DNA of 64,000 bases, from NCBI RefSeq assembly GCF_000327385.1, contig NW_008708003.1, forward strand, positions 81,288 through 145,287. The letters are read 5' to 3'. The notes under the pieces were generated by a model. The model had not been told where the DNA came from. It did not search any database and saw only the letters and a program-made list of their open reading frames with translations. Of this stretch, positions 26,401-36,391 are shown piece by piece. This DNA is from Lottia gigantea (Eukaryota; Mollusca; Gastropoda; Lottiidae). The position numbers and the translations under genes were made by a program. How positions within the stretch are numbered: position 1 is the stretch's first letter; every line of letters begins with the position of its first letter.

Positions 26401-26988
26401 TTTGACAAGGAATCGCTTGTATGAAGTATCCTCAATTGTCAATCTAAGTTTACAAATTTTGTATGTGGGTTTTTAACCACAAGACAAGTTAACCAGATAA
26501 AGGCAACAGTTTTTGTCAGAATTTCATTAAATTTGGTGTAGGTTAATATACACAAGATCTTGGACAAGTTTGAATTTGGGTTTGATAAAGGAATTGCTAC
26601 CCTTGATACACTGAAATTCATTTAAAAGTGGTTTGTAAATGTAATAAGTAAGATTGTAGGTACTAAAGTTACATAGCAACACAAATTCTTGAACTGAAAA
26701 TTTTATTTGGTAAGTGGGCATATCTTGATTGCCAACCACTTGTTTAATTACCGCATATTAGTAGGATGTAAAAGTTCAATTCATTGATTGCGATGTATAT
26801 TGATGCTATTTTTGACTTCTTTTTTTTTTTTTTTATCGTAGCTGGAAAGAGATGCTAGAAGCAACAGTGATATAGAGTTGTCAGATTCAAATGATCCAGT
26901 AGCTAAATTAGAGGGTAACATGTCACACAATGGTGTCAATCATGAGAAGCGAATGACTCAAGCTAATTCGAACTCTAACAATCATTGA
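17465..26988 (+). CDS. Ceramide synthase (homeobox-type LASS/CerS), one internal exon missing
   Basis: Exons: 17465-17649, 19093-19219, 20679-20785, 21306-21363, 22002-22052, 22519-22611, 23966-24094, 26068-26224, 26842-26988 (TGA). Signs of the family: MAAVWEAVTTTFWSEWFWLP start and first membrane segment; a partial homeodomain (QIERWFRQRRNQDRTKTLIK) in exon 3; membrane segments in exons 4 and 6; the Lag1p motif in exon 7, EMIIHHICTL...IGSLVLAVHDVVDSSLE, with the paired His and Asp needed for N-acyltransferase activity; and an acidic Ser-rich tail (SDIELSDSND), a likely CK2 target. It acylates sphinganine/sphingosine with fatty acyl-CoA in the ER membrane. Exon 7 ends in phase 0 but exon 8 starts with one base of a split codon, so an exon of length 2 mod 3 (about 107 bases, the TLC segment after SLE) is absent; with it the protein would be about 386 residues, normal for CerS. 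Confidence 0.93.
22988..23655. repeat. Local duplication, copy A
   Basis: Nearly identical to 24928-25746 (copy B): both run from TCCAAATATATCTGGGTTT through GGTTTAAAACCCTTGAACC, CGACTTGGCACCAACCCG and a pearl-like element head. Copy A lacks two segments (about 35 and 125 bases) present in copy B. Lies in the intron before ceramide synthase exon 7. Confidence 0.85.
23388..23884. mobile_element. Pearl-like non-autonomous element, copy 1
   Basis: Starts TATACGCCCACACG with an internal hairpin partner GGGCGTATA, then a GTCCGTCCGTCCGT stretch, then about two ~170-bp core units (CGTGCTCACTCTACAGGCTAC...). It ends with GTGGGCGTATGTTACC and TGCCTGGCAAGCTATCTT, the end shared by the other copies. 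The structure resembles bivalve pearl/Helentron-associated elements. Inside a ceramide synthase intron, sense orientation. Confidence 0.7.
24840..24927. other. Assembly gap (88 Ns)
   Basis: Unsequenced bases inside the ceramide synthase intron where one coding exon is expected. The sequence immediately right of the gap is the local duplication copy B, so the gap size is probably nominal. Confidence 0.98.
24928..25746. repeat. Local duplication, copy B
   Basis: Second copy of the 22988-23655 segment, truncated on the left by the gap. It includes a shortened pearl-like element (about 25477-25744) that breaks off into the AT-rich satellite at 25745. Confidence 0.85.
25477..25744. mobile_element. 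Pearl-like element, copy 2, 3'-truncated
   Basis: Same head as copy 1 (TATACGCCCACACG, then CCGTCCGTCCGTCCG) and one core unit; the GTGGGCGTATA end is missing, replaced by the AT-rich tandem repeat. Confidence 0.65.
25745..25935. repeat. AT-rich tandem repeat, ~22-24-bp unit
   Basis: Repeats of TATTGTTAATTATTAATAAT with a GATA/GATG spacer, about eight copies, grading into (AAT)n. The unit is itself nearly palindromic (ATTAATTATTAAT). Confidence 0.85.
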
Positions 26989-28620
26989 AATTTTTTTTTA
27001 AACTTAGTGTTTTTTTTTGTTTCATTTTGTTTTTTACTCTATTTTATATGTTTTTAAGTATTCTCTGGGAAACTTTTGTAGATCAAAGTTGGTTCTACAA
27101 TTAGAGTTAACTCACTCTGCTAGTTTCTAGGGTAAAAATATTTAATCTTAATTAATGTCACTTGGCTTCATCCAAGGATAAAGCAGGTGGCATAAAAAAA
27201 TACTCTTGACTGGCATTATATTTCATGACATAGAATACAAGATGCATAACAATTATGTCAGATCATGAATGTAAAAGTAAAGTCACATGCAAAGTAAAAT
27301 GGGAAATGCAATATCTATATTTGCATCTAAATTATATTCATGTTGAGAGCTGGTGTAGCATGTTAATTATTAGACCGAAACATTCTGTCTCTCAATGCTG
27401 TCAGCAAAGGGTCAGGAGACCATCTATGAATATATCTTCAAATACTAATTTTGTTGCGTTGAAATATTCTTCTGTCTTAAGGTTTTTTTTCCAAAAACTG
27501 ATAATTTTCAGCTCCATACCATATTATTTTAGACAGAAAAAAACACTAATTGTTGTCTCTAATCTAAGTTAAAATATTCAAGTGTGGAGCTATTTAGAAG
27601 ATGGTCCCTATCTTACATTAGACTTATAGTCATTAAGAGTCTACTTGTCAGTCTAGTTAATTACATACTAGTGATATTTATTGAATTTATTAATATTTAT
27701 ATAAATATTTCATCAAGCAATTTAACAAAGGCTGCATAACTTCCGTTTTGTTAGTGATTTCTTTTTCAGTGCAATTCATGCTTGAGACTACATTAAAAAA
27801 ATGTCAACCCTGTTTCCCACTGTCTTTGATTCATGTTAAGTGGCTGACATGGAAAAAAAGTGCCTAGTCATTCAAATAGGACAGTGCAGGTCCTATGTAC
27901 TACTTAAGATTCCTCAACAGTTTGAAAGCGCAAAAAAGGTTTGCCAATGACCCCATTTCCCTAATTGTACACTGCATTCTCTATCTATCTACGTTTCTGT
28001 CAACTCAACTGTATAAATCAAGATATTTTTTGTAACCTATGCATGAATTGCATTAAAACCACTTTTTGTTGATTATTTTTTTTACCAGTCATATTTACAT
28101 AATGACTACCTTCAATGTGTTTTTGTTAAAACGTGAATTATGCTTGTAACACCCCTAAAAAACATTGTAAACTTGTTCTGATACGCTTCGAAGAAATTCA
28201 TTATTACTTAAAAGAAGAATCCATTTGCTAACAAAGGGGTGTTTACAGTTGCCTAATTAAAAGTCAAATTTGGTAATGAGCTCCAGTCTAAAATTTTGGG
28301 TAACTTGTAGCTATTGTTCAACCGTCTCTACTTCAAGCATTCTTAGCTAGTCTCTGAAAGAGCTAATCAGTGATTGAAAGCTTAAAGCTAGTCAGATATT
28401 AAAAATTTATTAAATTGTTGCCTATTTTGAAGATATTAATGTGAGATAATTTTGTATTTGAGAATGGTTTGTTAGTGTGAGATGTAGGTCAATGATCATA
28501 GTGTATATTCAGGGACAATAAAAAAGATAATAATGACACTTGAAAAAAATGATGACCTATACTTTAATTCTGATATAGTCTCTAAATTTTAAGGTGAATA
28601 AAACAAATTTTAAAGTTAAT

Positions 28621-29099
28621 TTAAAGGGGCGGACTGCAAAATTCTCACCATCAAACACATCGTAAATTTTACCTGAAAATAGTTATTTAAAAAGGGTCTT
28701 TATATCTATGTATCTACTTTATAAGACTGGATGTGTTTAACATGGATTCAATAAAAAACAATAGTTAATTAAGCAGTTTGACCTAATTCAGGTGTTGGCT
28801 CAATAGTATTAGTTGAAACCTTGAGATTGTGTAGGAGACATATTTAGATCCATACAGTAGTCAGTAACAGCTTCCAAAAATCATAATGAACTATAAGTTT
28901 ATGAAATCTTTTTGAATAGTTATATAATCTTTTTGAACAATTTTGGTTTAAAAATAAATGGTTGGACTCTTTTGAGGTAGGCATGTATATCAGATACATT
29001 ACCGGACACATTTCTTTAGATTTTTGTGCAGTTTTCATAAATATGAGCAAAAACATTTCGATCTACAAAAAAAACCCCAAAAATGGAATGCCCCTTTAA
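28621..29099. mobile_element. MITE with TTAA ends, second family
   Basis: Ends TTAAAGGGGCGGACTGC and, on the right, GGAATGCCCCTTTAA, forming an inverted repeat with TTAA at both outer ends. A third end of the same type (ATTAAAGGGGCATTCTGC) lies at 39601 in the mucin-like gene. No coding content. Confidence 0.5.
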
Positions 29100-29439
29100 T
29101 TGATTGACTATTAAAATGGAAATAAATTTTAGGGAAAATAATCTGTTTGATGATTTAGGCTCCTGAGAATAAAATGAACAGTTTATGTTTATATACAAAT
29201 TGTCCCTGGGTGTACACCAGTATTGCTGACCAATAATTTCTTGTATTATTATTCATTTTACCATTTTCATTTTAGTTTATTTTAAGTCATTTTATATAAC
29301 TCCATTTTATATCAACCTCTTGTACATTATAATTTATGCATATTAATTGAAGTGTAAACTGTTTATACACCTTTTTATATATTTACTCTTCATAATAATT
29401 CTATGTTTATATAACATTTATTGTTGGGCGTCTGTGACA

Positions 29440-29705
29440 CCTGTATGTGTGAGTGTGATTTCTGGTCGTCACATTTGTGACATTGTGTGATTTTGTGACT
29501 TTGTGTGATATGGGATCACATTCTGTGACACATAACAGTAAGATGTTACATCCTGTGATTTTGTGACAAATTATACGACACATTTTGTGCATTTATAATA
29601 CATTTTGTCATTTTCTGTGATTTATATCACATTGTGTCTCATTGTGTGATTTTGTATCATATTATATTACACATTGTGTGATTTTGTATCAAATTACATG
29701 ACACA
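29440..29705. repeat. Simple repeat rich in TGTGATTTTGTGAC
   Basis: Irregular repeats of TGTGATTTTGTGAC/TGTGACATT variants, with both orientations of the GTGAC/GTCAC core at the left end. Confidence 0.6.
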
Positions 29706-31109
29706 TTTGGTAATCAATACCCAGCCCTAATCTCTTATAGTAATTAGGCTTGATTCAGGGAGCTCGCTTGATTCAGCCACTTTATCAGTCCAGTAAATAT
29801 AGTTGTGCACACCCTGGTAAAAACAAAACCATAAACCATAAACACTTTCATTTCTATGTGGTAGTGTAATTGACCAGAGTTCATCATCCAAAGACACATC
29901 CTAACGGTTGGGATACAAAGTCTTCATCAGGACAACAAGTTTTGTGAATAAATATTACAATTCTAGTATAGATTGTAATGAACTTATTGAAGTAGTGTAT
30001 GAAATATGTCTTTTTTCATTCATTTATTTGGATAAAAAGTGAGCCATGTTCCCATCTATTTGTTGATAATAATAATAGTTTAAACCTTGCTGAATATAAA
30101 TAAGAAATCTATTTTATTTAGAGGTAGGAATGACACCTTGTTGAATAGTAACATGTTACCTTTCAACCACCTAAACTTCTGAAACTTCAACATGTCATTT
30201 CTACTTAAACTACCTATTTTCAATATGCAAATAAGTTTCATTTGCATTCTATTGGTTATGGAATTCCCTATAATTTAAGATTGTGCCATTGCATAGTTGT
30301 TTGTAATTTTTTAGATGTCAAATAGGGGTGGTCTTTTAAATAGATATAGTAATCTAAATATGGTAGGACAAATATTTAGATGAATATATCCCTTTAGAAT
30401 TATGTTAGTGACTGAAAGTGATTGTATAGAGGTTTTCTAGCCTTTTCATATATGTCAGGACCATTTATGGCATTGATTTGAATGCTGCTAATGATCTTAG
30501 GGTCTTGTTTTAGTGGATTTGCATGATGCAAAGATGTCTGACTGAAAACTGATACTCATTAAAAGTTTAAGAAACCTCTTCACAATCCCTTTAAGATATT
30601 TATCAGGCTAGATTTAGATAACTATATCCTAGAGATTGGAATTAAGTTTTTTAGCTTTTGTATGTGTATCAGTAATACTTACAGCGTCTATTTTTACCAT
30701 TGCGATTTCCACATTATTCTAGAAATACAAGACCAAATTATGATGGCATTATAACACAAAACCGTTTGGCCTAAACACTATTTCCAATAGTGGCATCATA
30801 ATCTGGTAAGATTGTCTTTACCTTACCAAAGACATCAGGTAAAGAACCAGAATGGTACAAATAAAAGCTTTAAGGGTCCTAAATACCCACACAAAATGGA
30901 TAAAAAAAAATTCCCTTTGAATCACTGTGCTTGCCATAAATTTTTTATGTATTTTAGCTTTTCAAATACTGCAATATTTATATACTTTTTTTTCATTTTA
31001 TCATGTTTAATCTTTCTCAACATTTGTCTTGTATTTTTTGATTGTATTCTGAATCAGTTTGTTATATTTTTTTTCTTTCTAGTCATATTTTTAATGTGAC
31101 TTAATGAAT

Positions 31110-31320
31110 AGTTGAACCATTAAAAAGATTGTTAAGAGGCTTTCTGAACTTTTGTGTGTATCGGGAACACTGATATCATCGATTTGCATCATTCCAATTT
31201 TCAGTCAGATGTTTGTGGATCTGGCAATTAAAGTAAAAGTAAGTGTTTTATGATGTCATTAATCGCAAAAGCTGCTATTGACATGCATATTAAGGACCTT
31301 TGTGATAGTGACTTTATAAA
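31110..31320. repeat. Old dispersed repeat (one of about four copies)
   Basis: Shares GTGTATCGGGAACACTGA, CATTCCAATTTTCAGTC and GGCAATTAAAGTAAAAGT-type segments with 30600-30720, 35190-35345 and 40745-40935. Copies are diverged and no ends could be fixed; family unknown. Confidence 0.4.
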
Positions 31321-31861
31321 CGCATAGTTTTAGTAGAATTGCAAGAACCACAGAAGTCTAATTGGAATTAATCAGTAATCAATGCCTTTTTTGTGCTACA
31401 GGCTGTGTTAGAAATCAGCAAGAGTTGGATATCAGGAAATTTCAATGTCCCAACAATTTTTTTCCTTCTTTTGATCAGCAATATAATTCAGGTAATGGCG
31501 AGAGGCTTAGTTTGATTTTAATATTTTTTCTATAAAAGGTTTCTAATGAGGCAGACCGTAGCATAAGAACTTTACACATGCTCAGCTGTGGCTAAGTTCA
31601 AATTTCTTTAAATATTGTGTCACAATCAATTCTCTTGTAGCTACTTGCCCATTATAGTCAAGCAAAGAGATTTGTGCACATTCAGGTTTGATAAAAAGAA
31701 TCCAAGGTCTAACCCTTCAAGATAATGGTAGATGGTAGATCTATTTCATTGTCTTGTGACCATTAAGAGCTGTAAAATAATAGCAATTGGCTAGACACTT
31801 ACTGAGGTTAATGTTTTGAATAGTATGTGAATTTGCACAAATTTCTTTAATTGTCTATCCC

Positions 31862-32052
31862 ATCTTCACAATGTCAATGTGTTACTATGTCTTATACCTT
31901 GACAGCATTAGGCACTGTTCTTGTATCACAGAAGTTTATTAATGTAGACATTTGATCTGATTGTATGCAAGCAAATGTAGCCAATCATAAGTGTACATTC
32001 CAATCATATCGCTTCATTTATAAACTGCCTTATTATGTCAAGGTATAAGTCA
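31862..32052. mobile_element. Inverted-arm MITE
   Basis: Begins CCATCTTCACAATGTCAA and contains CTTATACCTTGACA facing TGTCAAGGTATAAG about 150 bases later. The left arm plus ATTAGGCACT-TTCTTG-ATCACA is shared with about 41508-41722, where CATCTTCACAATGTC faces ATTGTGAAGATG. Confidence 0.45.
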
Positions 32053-32658
32053 TATTTCGTCATAGCTTGACGTATAACAATCGATGTATAATTTATGTGT
32101 ATTCTGTAATGTCTTTTTGATGTGTATATTTCACTCTGAGTATATTTCTGTCGATTTTAGCCTAGCTAATGAATAAGATAGCAAGGTTCATGTACCTTGC
32201 CGTCTTTTTTCATAATATCTTTTATATAATTAATAAACGCAATCAAGTTCTCTCTATAAAAAAATGTTTTTAATTTTTTTTCTGGGTTTGTCCAAACACC
32301 AAAATGAACTAAAATCTATTCAGTGCAAGAAAGAAATATTTTACTTTGAATGATTAGAATAACACACGGTTATCGCCCTTACTTTATTATCTTCGGTTTG
32401 AGTGACATTCTTTTTCTAATTCTGAAAGATTTTACGTCGAAAAATAGTTTTGTGTTCCTTGGCAAGTGAATGGGTGGGTGATATAGAACAATACTAAATG
32501 CAAGGAGGCTAATAAAACAAGGTTTTGTAAAAGCGACGAGTTCCTTGGACGATTTTATTTTGAGGTAACCTAAATTGTATTGAACATATTGAAGATACTT
32601 TCAAGATATCTTACCCTTGAACTCAACAGACTGTTCGTGTTTATGAATGTATGTCCGA

Positions 32659-32719
32659 CCCCCCCCCCCCCCCCCCACCTATTTTTCAATGTTTGTTGGG
32701 GGGGGGGGGGGGGGGGGGG
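32659..32719. repeat. Poly-C / poly-G inverted pair
   Basis: A run of 18 C (32659-32676) and a run of 22 G (32698-32719) with about 21 bases between, extended by GA/TC at the outer edge. It can fold as a hairpin, and either strand has a long G-run. Confidence 0.9.
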
Positions 32720-32754
32720 TCGAAAGCCAACCTTTGATTGATCGTTGAATCAGA

Positions 32755-32830
32755 AATCTACAGAGGGGTTTAACCCACATTACCTCATCGCCAGGGAGAC
32801 AATCGCTACGGACTGAGCTATTCCACTGCC
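32755..32830 (-). repeat. tRNA-like SINE head / tRNA pseudogene
   Basis: On the minus strand, TAGCTCAGTCCG fits an A box and GGTTAAACCCC a B box, at tRNA-like spacing, preceded by GGCAGTGGAA. The B box departs from GGTTCRANNCC and no clear anticodon arm was found, so a tRNA-derived SINE or pseudogene is more likely than a working tRNA. Confidence 0.45.
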
Positions 32831-33845
32831 AGTTTTAGCTATTTTCAATTAGTACATGGAAACGGCATATTTTGCGCAAATTCCCTCAAGTTTGCCCCCT
32901 CGCATTGACCGCACTTTTAGCACATCAAATTGTTTTTAATCAAATTGGACTGAGTTACCTTCAAGGGGTCTAATTAAAGAGATAAAACACCAGTGGGGTT
33001 CCGTCGCATTCCCAAATATCCAAGATGTCCACGTTATAGGATGTGATTTACCTTTTAAAAGATAACAAAATATCATTTACAAATATCATAAAAGCTTGGG
33101 AATGTTTGGCTGTCACCCTAACCTTATCCTTACACCAAAGTTCACTCGTACAAAACAATCCGTTCGTTCCACAAAACATCCCAAAAAGAAGACAATGCAA
33201 GAACTACATCAAACCCAAACATTTGCAATCCTATCTGTGGATACCTTCAACGAATTAATCCTTCCTGAACACCGAAGGCAAATATCACGCGACCATTTTC
33301 TTGCATTTAATTGGTTTTGTTTGTTTTTTTCAATTGAAATTTTCACTTCAGATAAGTTTCAAAACAACCATATTATGCAAATTCCCCAGTAGTGTTGCTG
33401 TTCTAATGAAAGACAAGCGGGTCGTTATCGCGCAATTACGACTAATATGATAAATCAGGGGAAATGTCTTTTTCTGGTTTATGGGTTAATCTAGGTTAGA
33501 GGGTTCATTGTCTCCACCCCTTGGTGAGGGTCCTATATTCAGAAAGGGCACATACAGGTACCACGATTCATCACAAAATATCCTATGGTTCAAAAACTAT
33601 ACTGACTCCCATACCCCAATCTGACCACGGTAGAAAATTCTGTTCTAATTTAAATCAGAAAACAAGTTGGACACAAAATGCCTCTTCCCCTATTTAGTAC
33701 ACTTGATAAGAATTCCAGTCCGGACAGTGACCCCCGTTTTATGCACCTTGAAACAGCATAAAGTTGGCGATGTACGTTTTTAAATATACTTTAAATTATT
33801 GATCTCAGTAACAGCCCTTTGTCAAGCACGCCCCTCAATCAATAA

Positions 33846-33856
33846 TATATATAAGC
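33846..33856 (+). promoter_or_regulatory. TATA box of the giant secreted-protein gene
   Basis: TATATATAAGC lies about 135-145 bases before the ATG at 33990, giving an expected start near 33877. A TATA promoter fits a tissue-restricted, strongly expressed secretory gene. Not tested. Confidence 0.45.
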
Positions 33857-33989
33857 CCCAAATTTCTTAGATAACAATTCGCAAGTAACCAAGTTGCCGA
33901 AAGGATCTTAACACGCTTAGTAATAAAATATATCTCGATATTAGATAGGAACAACGCAATTACTTTCTAGAAATACTCGGATAACCAAC

Positions 33990-36391
33990 ATGGCACTTGG
34001 TGCCTTGGCCCTCCTTTGTCTCTTAGGACTATCGGTGCCACAAGTACAAGCACGGTAAGACAGATTTTTTTTTCTTTTATTAGAATGGTGCCTTCGTTAG
34101 ATCTAATACCTCCTAACATGACTGGATTTTCAATTCCTTTATCTGGGGGTCTTCATTTCTTTGAAACTGAATATAAAATTCCTTCTTTCTAACCATAAGT
34201 AAGACCAAAAAACCGAAGTATTGTAATAAAACGATAATTCCTCAAGTAATAAGTTTAATGATTACGCTCTGGCAAAAGAAATCTCAACCTAAAGACTTTC
34301 TGAATTCGATTTTGGATATTCGAATTCTCTTTCAGGGCCCAAATGAAGATTCTGGCGGATGGTTCTGTTCGTAAGTTTATCTTTAAGGATTTGCCTATTT
34401 TCCTTTTCAATGTATTAATTTTCTCTAAGAATTTTGCATTTGAAGCTTTATTTTGAAGATTTCAAAGTATTTACCAACATACTCCGTCAGAAGAAGATAC
34501 AGCTGATTGCAGTATCGTTTCCATCGCGCAAAGTTTGTACACGACATAAAAATGGCAGTTTTCGAGATCTGTAATCTTATTTCGTGAATGATTTTTGTTT
34601 TATTTACAGAAAACTCACTATGTTTCGCGATACCTGGACCTAAAAACGGAAAAGTCAATTGTCAGAATTCTGGATTTGAATAGTAAGTATACCCCAATCT
34701 CCATCACTAATCAAAATTTAGAAGCTTTGAACACTAACGAAATCGGTTGGTAGGAAAGGCAAAATTTTCTCACGTGTGTTTGAATACTGTTGCAAAGCAT
34801 ATTGCTCGAATTTAACCATGCAACGAACAGAAAACTGGACCATTTGATCTGACTTTTTTGCCATCAAACGTCATGTTGCGCATACAAAAGAGCATTGTGC
34901 ATTGTGCACTGCAAAGCGTTTTTACATGAGCTACGAAAAACTATTGAAAAAAACTAATAGGCCTATAATAAAACCTTCATTTTTCCTCACAGTACGTGTA
35001 CGGCAACGTGTAACAGCGGTTTTGAATTTACAACACGAGAAGCGGCAGTGGACAGAACATGTGATCAGTTTGCTGGAGAATGGTTTGACGGCAAGAAATT
35101 TCCAGAATGTCTGCGTAAGTAATCTTCAGTAAACATCCAACAACTTGTCGTTGATACATAATCTGATTCTGGTTAATATGTCTAGTTTCGTATGATTTGA
35201 TCTATTGGGAAGGTTTTCTAGCTTTGGTATGTGAATCGCGAACACTAAGCGTCTATTGACACCGATGAAAATGGATATGAGTACAGGCAAATTAAGGACG
35301 TTGACAGTTTCGATTGAACAAGTTTTATGTCAATGCTAAATGATTTATTAATGACATCACTTTAAAATTATTTTTTAGCCGTGTGTGCTCAAAAATGTTT
35401 GAATGGTGGAACGTGTAAAGGACCCAATTTTTGTGAATGTAAACAAGGATGGAAGGGGGCATATTGCCAGCACTGTAAGTTTCTCGTTGTCACTTTTTTC
35501 TCTTCCACCAGGACACCTGATGCATCTCAGCATCCCCTTCAAACAGCAAATTATTGTTTACTTGATATAGCAATTTCATAAAGTTCGTGTACAATATTTT
35601 TGCCCAAGTGAAGGTGTAAAGCCAGTGGAGGCCGAGGTATAGCTAAAAAATATTTGCTTTATCAGACACCCGTATATCAAGTCTTGGGAACTGGATAGGT
35701 TCAGAGTTTTTGTCCGGTATATTTTGTGTCGTCGCAGACAAAGGTCTAAACGTATTATCTGAAAATAATGATGTATTTCAGGGGACAATAAACCCACGCC
35801 CGTCCCCATGAACAAATTTCATAGAAAAATAATGTAAAAATATTTAATACTCTATTTTATTACAGATGATCCGACATGTGTGAAGCCTAAAGCCCCTGAA
35901 TTCGGTACTATCAACTGTTTGACGTTGGAGGATGGTGTATTTTCCTGTCGAGTGTCATGTAACGATGGCTTTACGTTCAAGAGTTTGCCCGCCGTGCAGT
36001 ACAAATGTGAACAAGCTACAGGATGGGATCCACCAAAGGAAGAAATCCCCGACTGTATGCCAAGTAAGTCTCAAGTTGTTCAGAATATTTTCTTCTTCGT
36101 TGATAATCTTCAATTAATAAACATCTATACCACAAGACTTAACTTTCTTGAATGTTTTTTACAACAGTGACGTAATCATGGGGGTTTCTGACAAATGCAC
36201 AGCCAATACGATAGTAAAGTCATAGTGTATCTGGAAGCACGGGTTAATGGCACAGAGTCCACTTCATGCTTACCAAACTTCTGATGGTACGGCTAATCCT
36301 GCCAAGCGTTGCCTGGCGTCTGCTCTCAGTGTTTGAGGTATATCTGTTTTCATTTCAGTTCCAACTGTCGGCTTACCTGTTGTTACCCAAA
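33990..36391 (+). CDS. Module 1: signal peptide, sushi, EGF, sushi (exons 1-7)
   Basis: Exons 33990-34054, 34336-34370, 34610-34682, 34993-35114, 35379-35474, 35866-36063, 36359-36391. Exons 3-4 form a sushi/CCP domain (GPKNGKVNC... to [11 protein letters not shown]). Exon 5 is one EGF-like domain ([28 protein letters not shown]). Exon 6 is a second sushi domain ([14 protein letters not shown] ... [12 protein letters not shown]). Exon 7 is an 11-residue linker. Introns flanking exons 5, 6 and 7 are phase 1, so each can shuffle as a unit. A sushi-EGF-sushi head is not found on vertebrate gel-forming mucins. Confidence 0.85.

Larger units (their letters stand above)
26989..33845. other. 3' flank of ceramide synthase and gene-free repeats
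   Basis: No further coding exon recognised over 6.8 kb. The ceramide synthase 3'UTR occupies the left part; several AATAAA sites (about 28516, 28597, 28751, 32231) prevent choosing its end. It contains a TTAA-flanked MITE (28621-29099), a GTGTGATTTTGTGAC simple repeat, two copies of an old dispersed repeat, an inverted-arm MITE (about 31862-32052), a poly-C/poly-G hairpin and a tRNA-like SINE head. Confidence 0.5.

Noticed and set aside
28516-28760. Polyadenylation site of ceramide synthase
   Set aside because: Several AATAAA sites occur in AT-rich sequence and none is distinguished by a downstream GT-rich element.
30812-31099. Plus-strand frame of 95 codons with a hydrophobic Phe/Ile-rich end
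   Set aside because: Composition is that of AT-rich DNA (TTT, ATT, TTC runs), and part of it overlaps an old dispersed repeat.
32755-32830. Functional tRNA gene on the minus strand
   Set aside because: A and B boxes are recognisable, but the anticodon arm and acceptor pairing could not be drawn convincingly.
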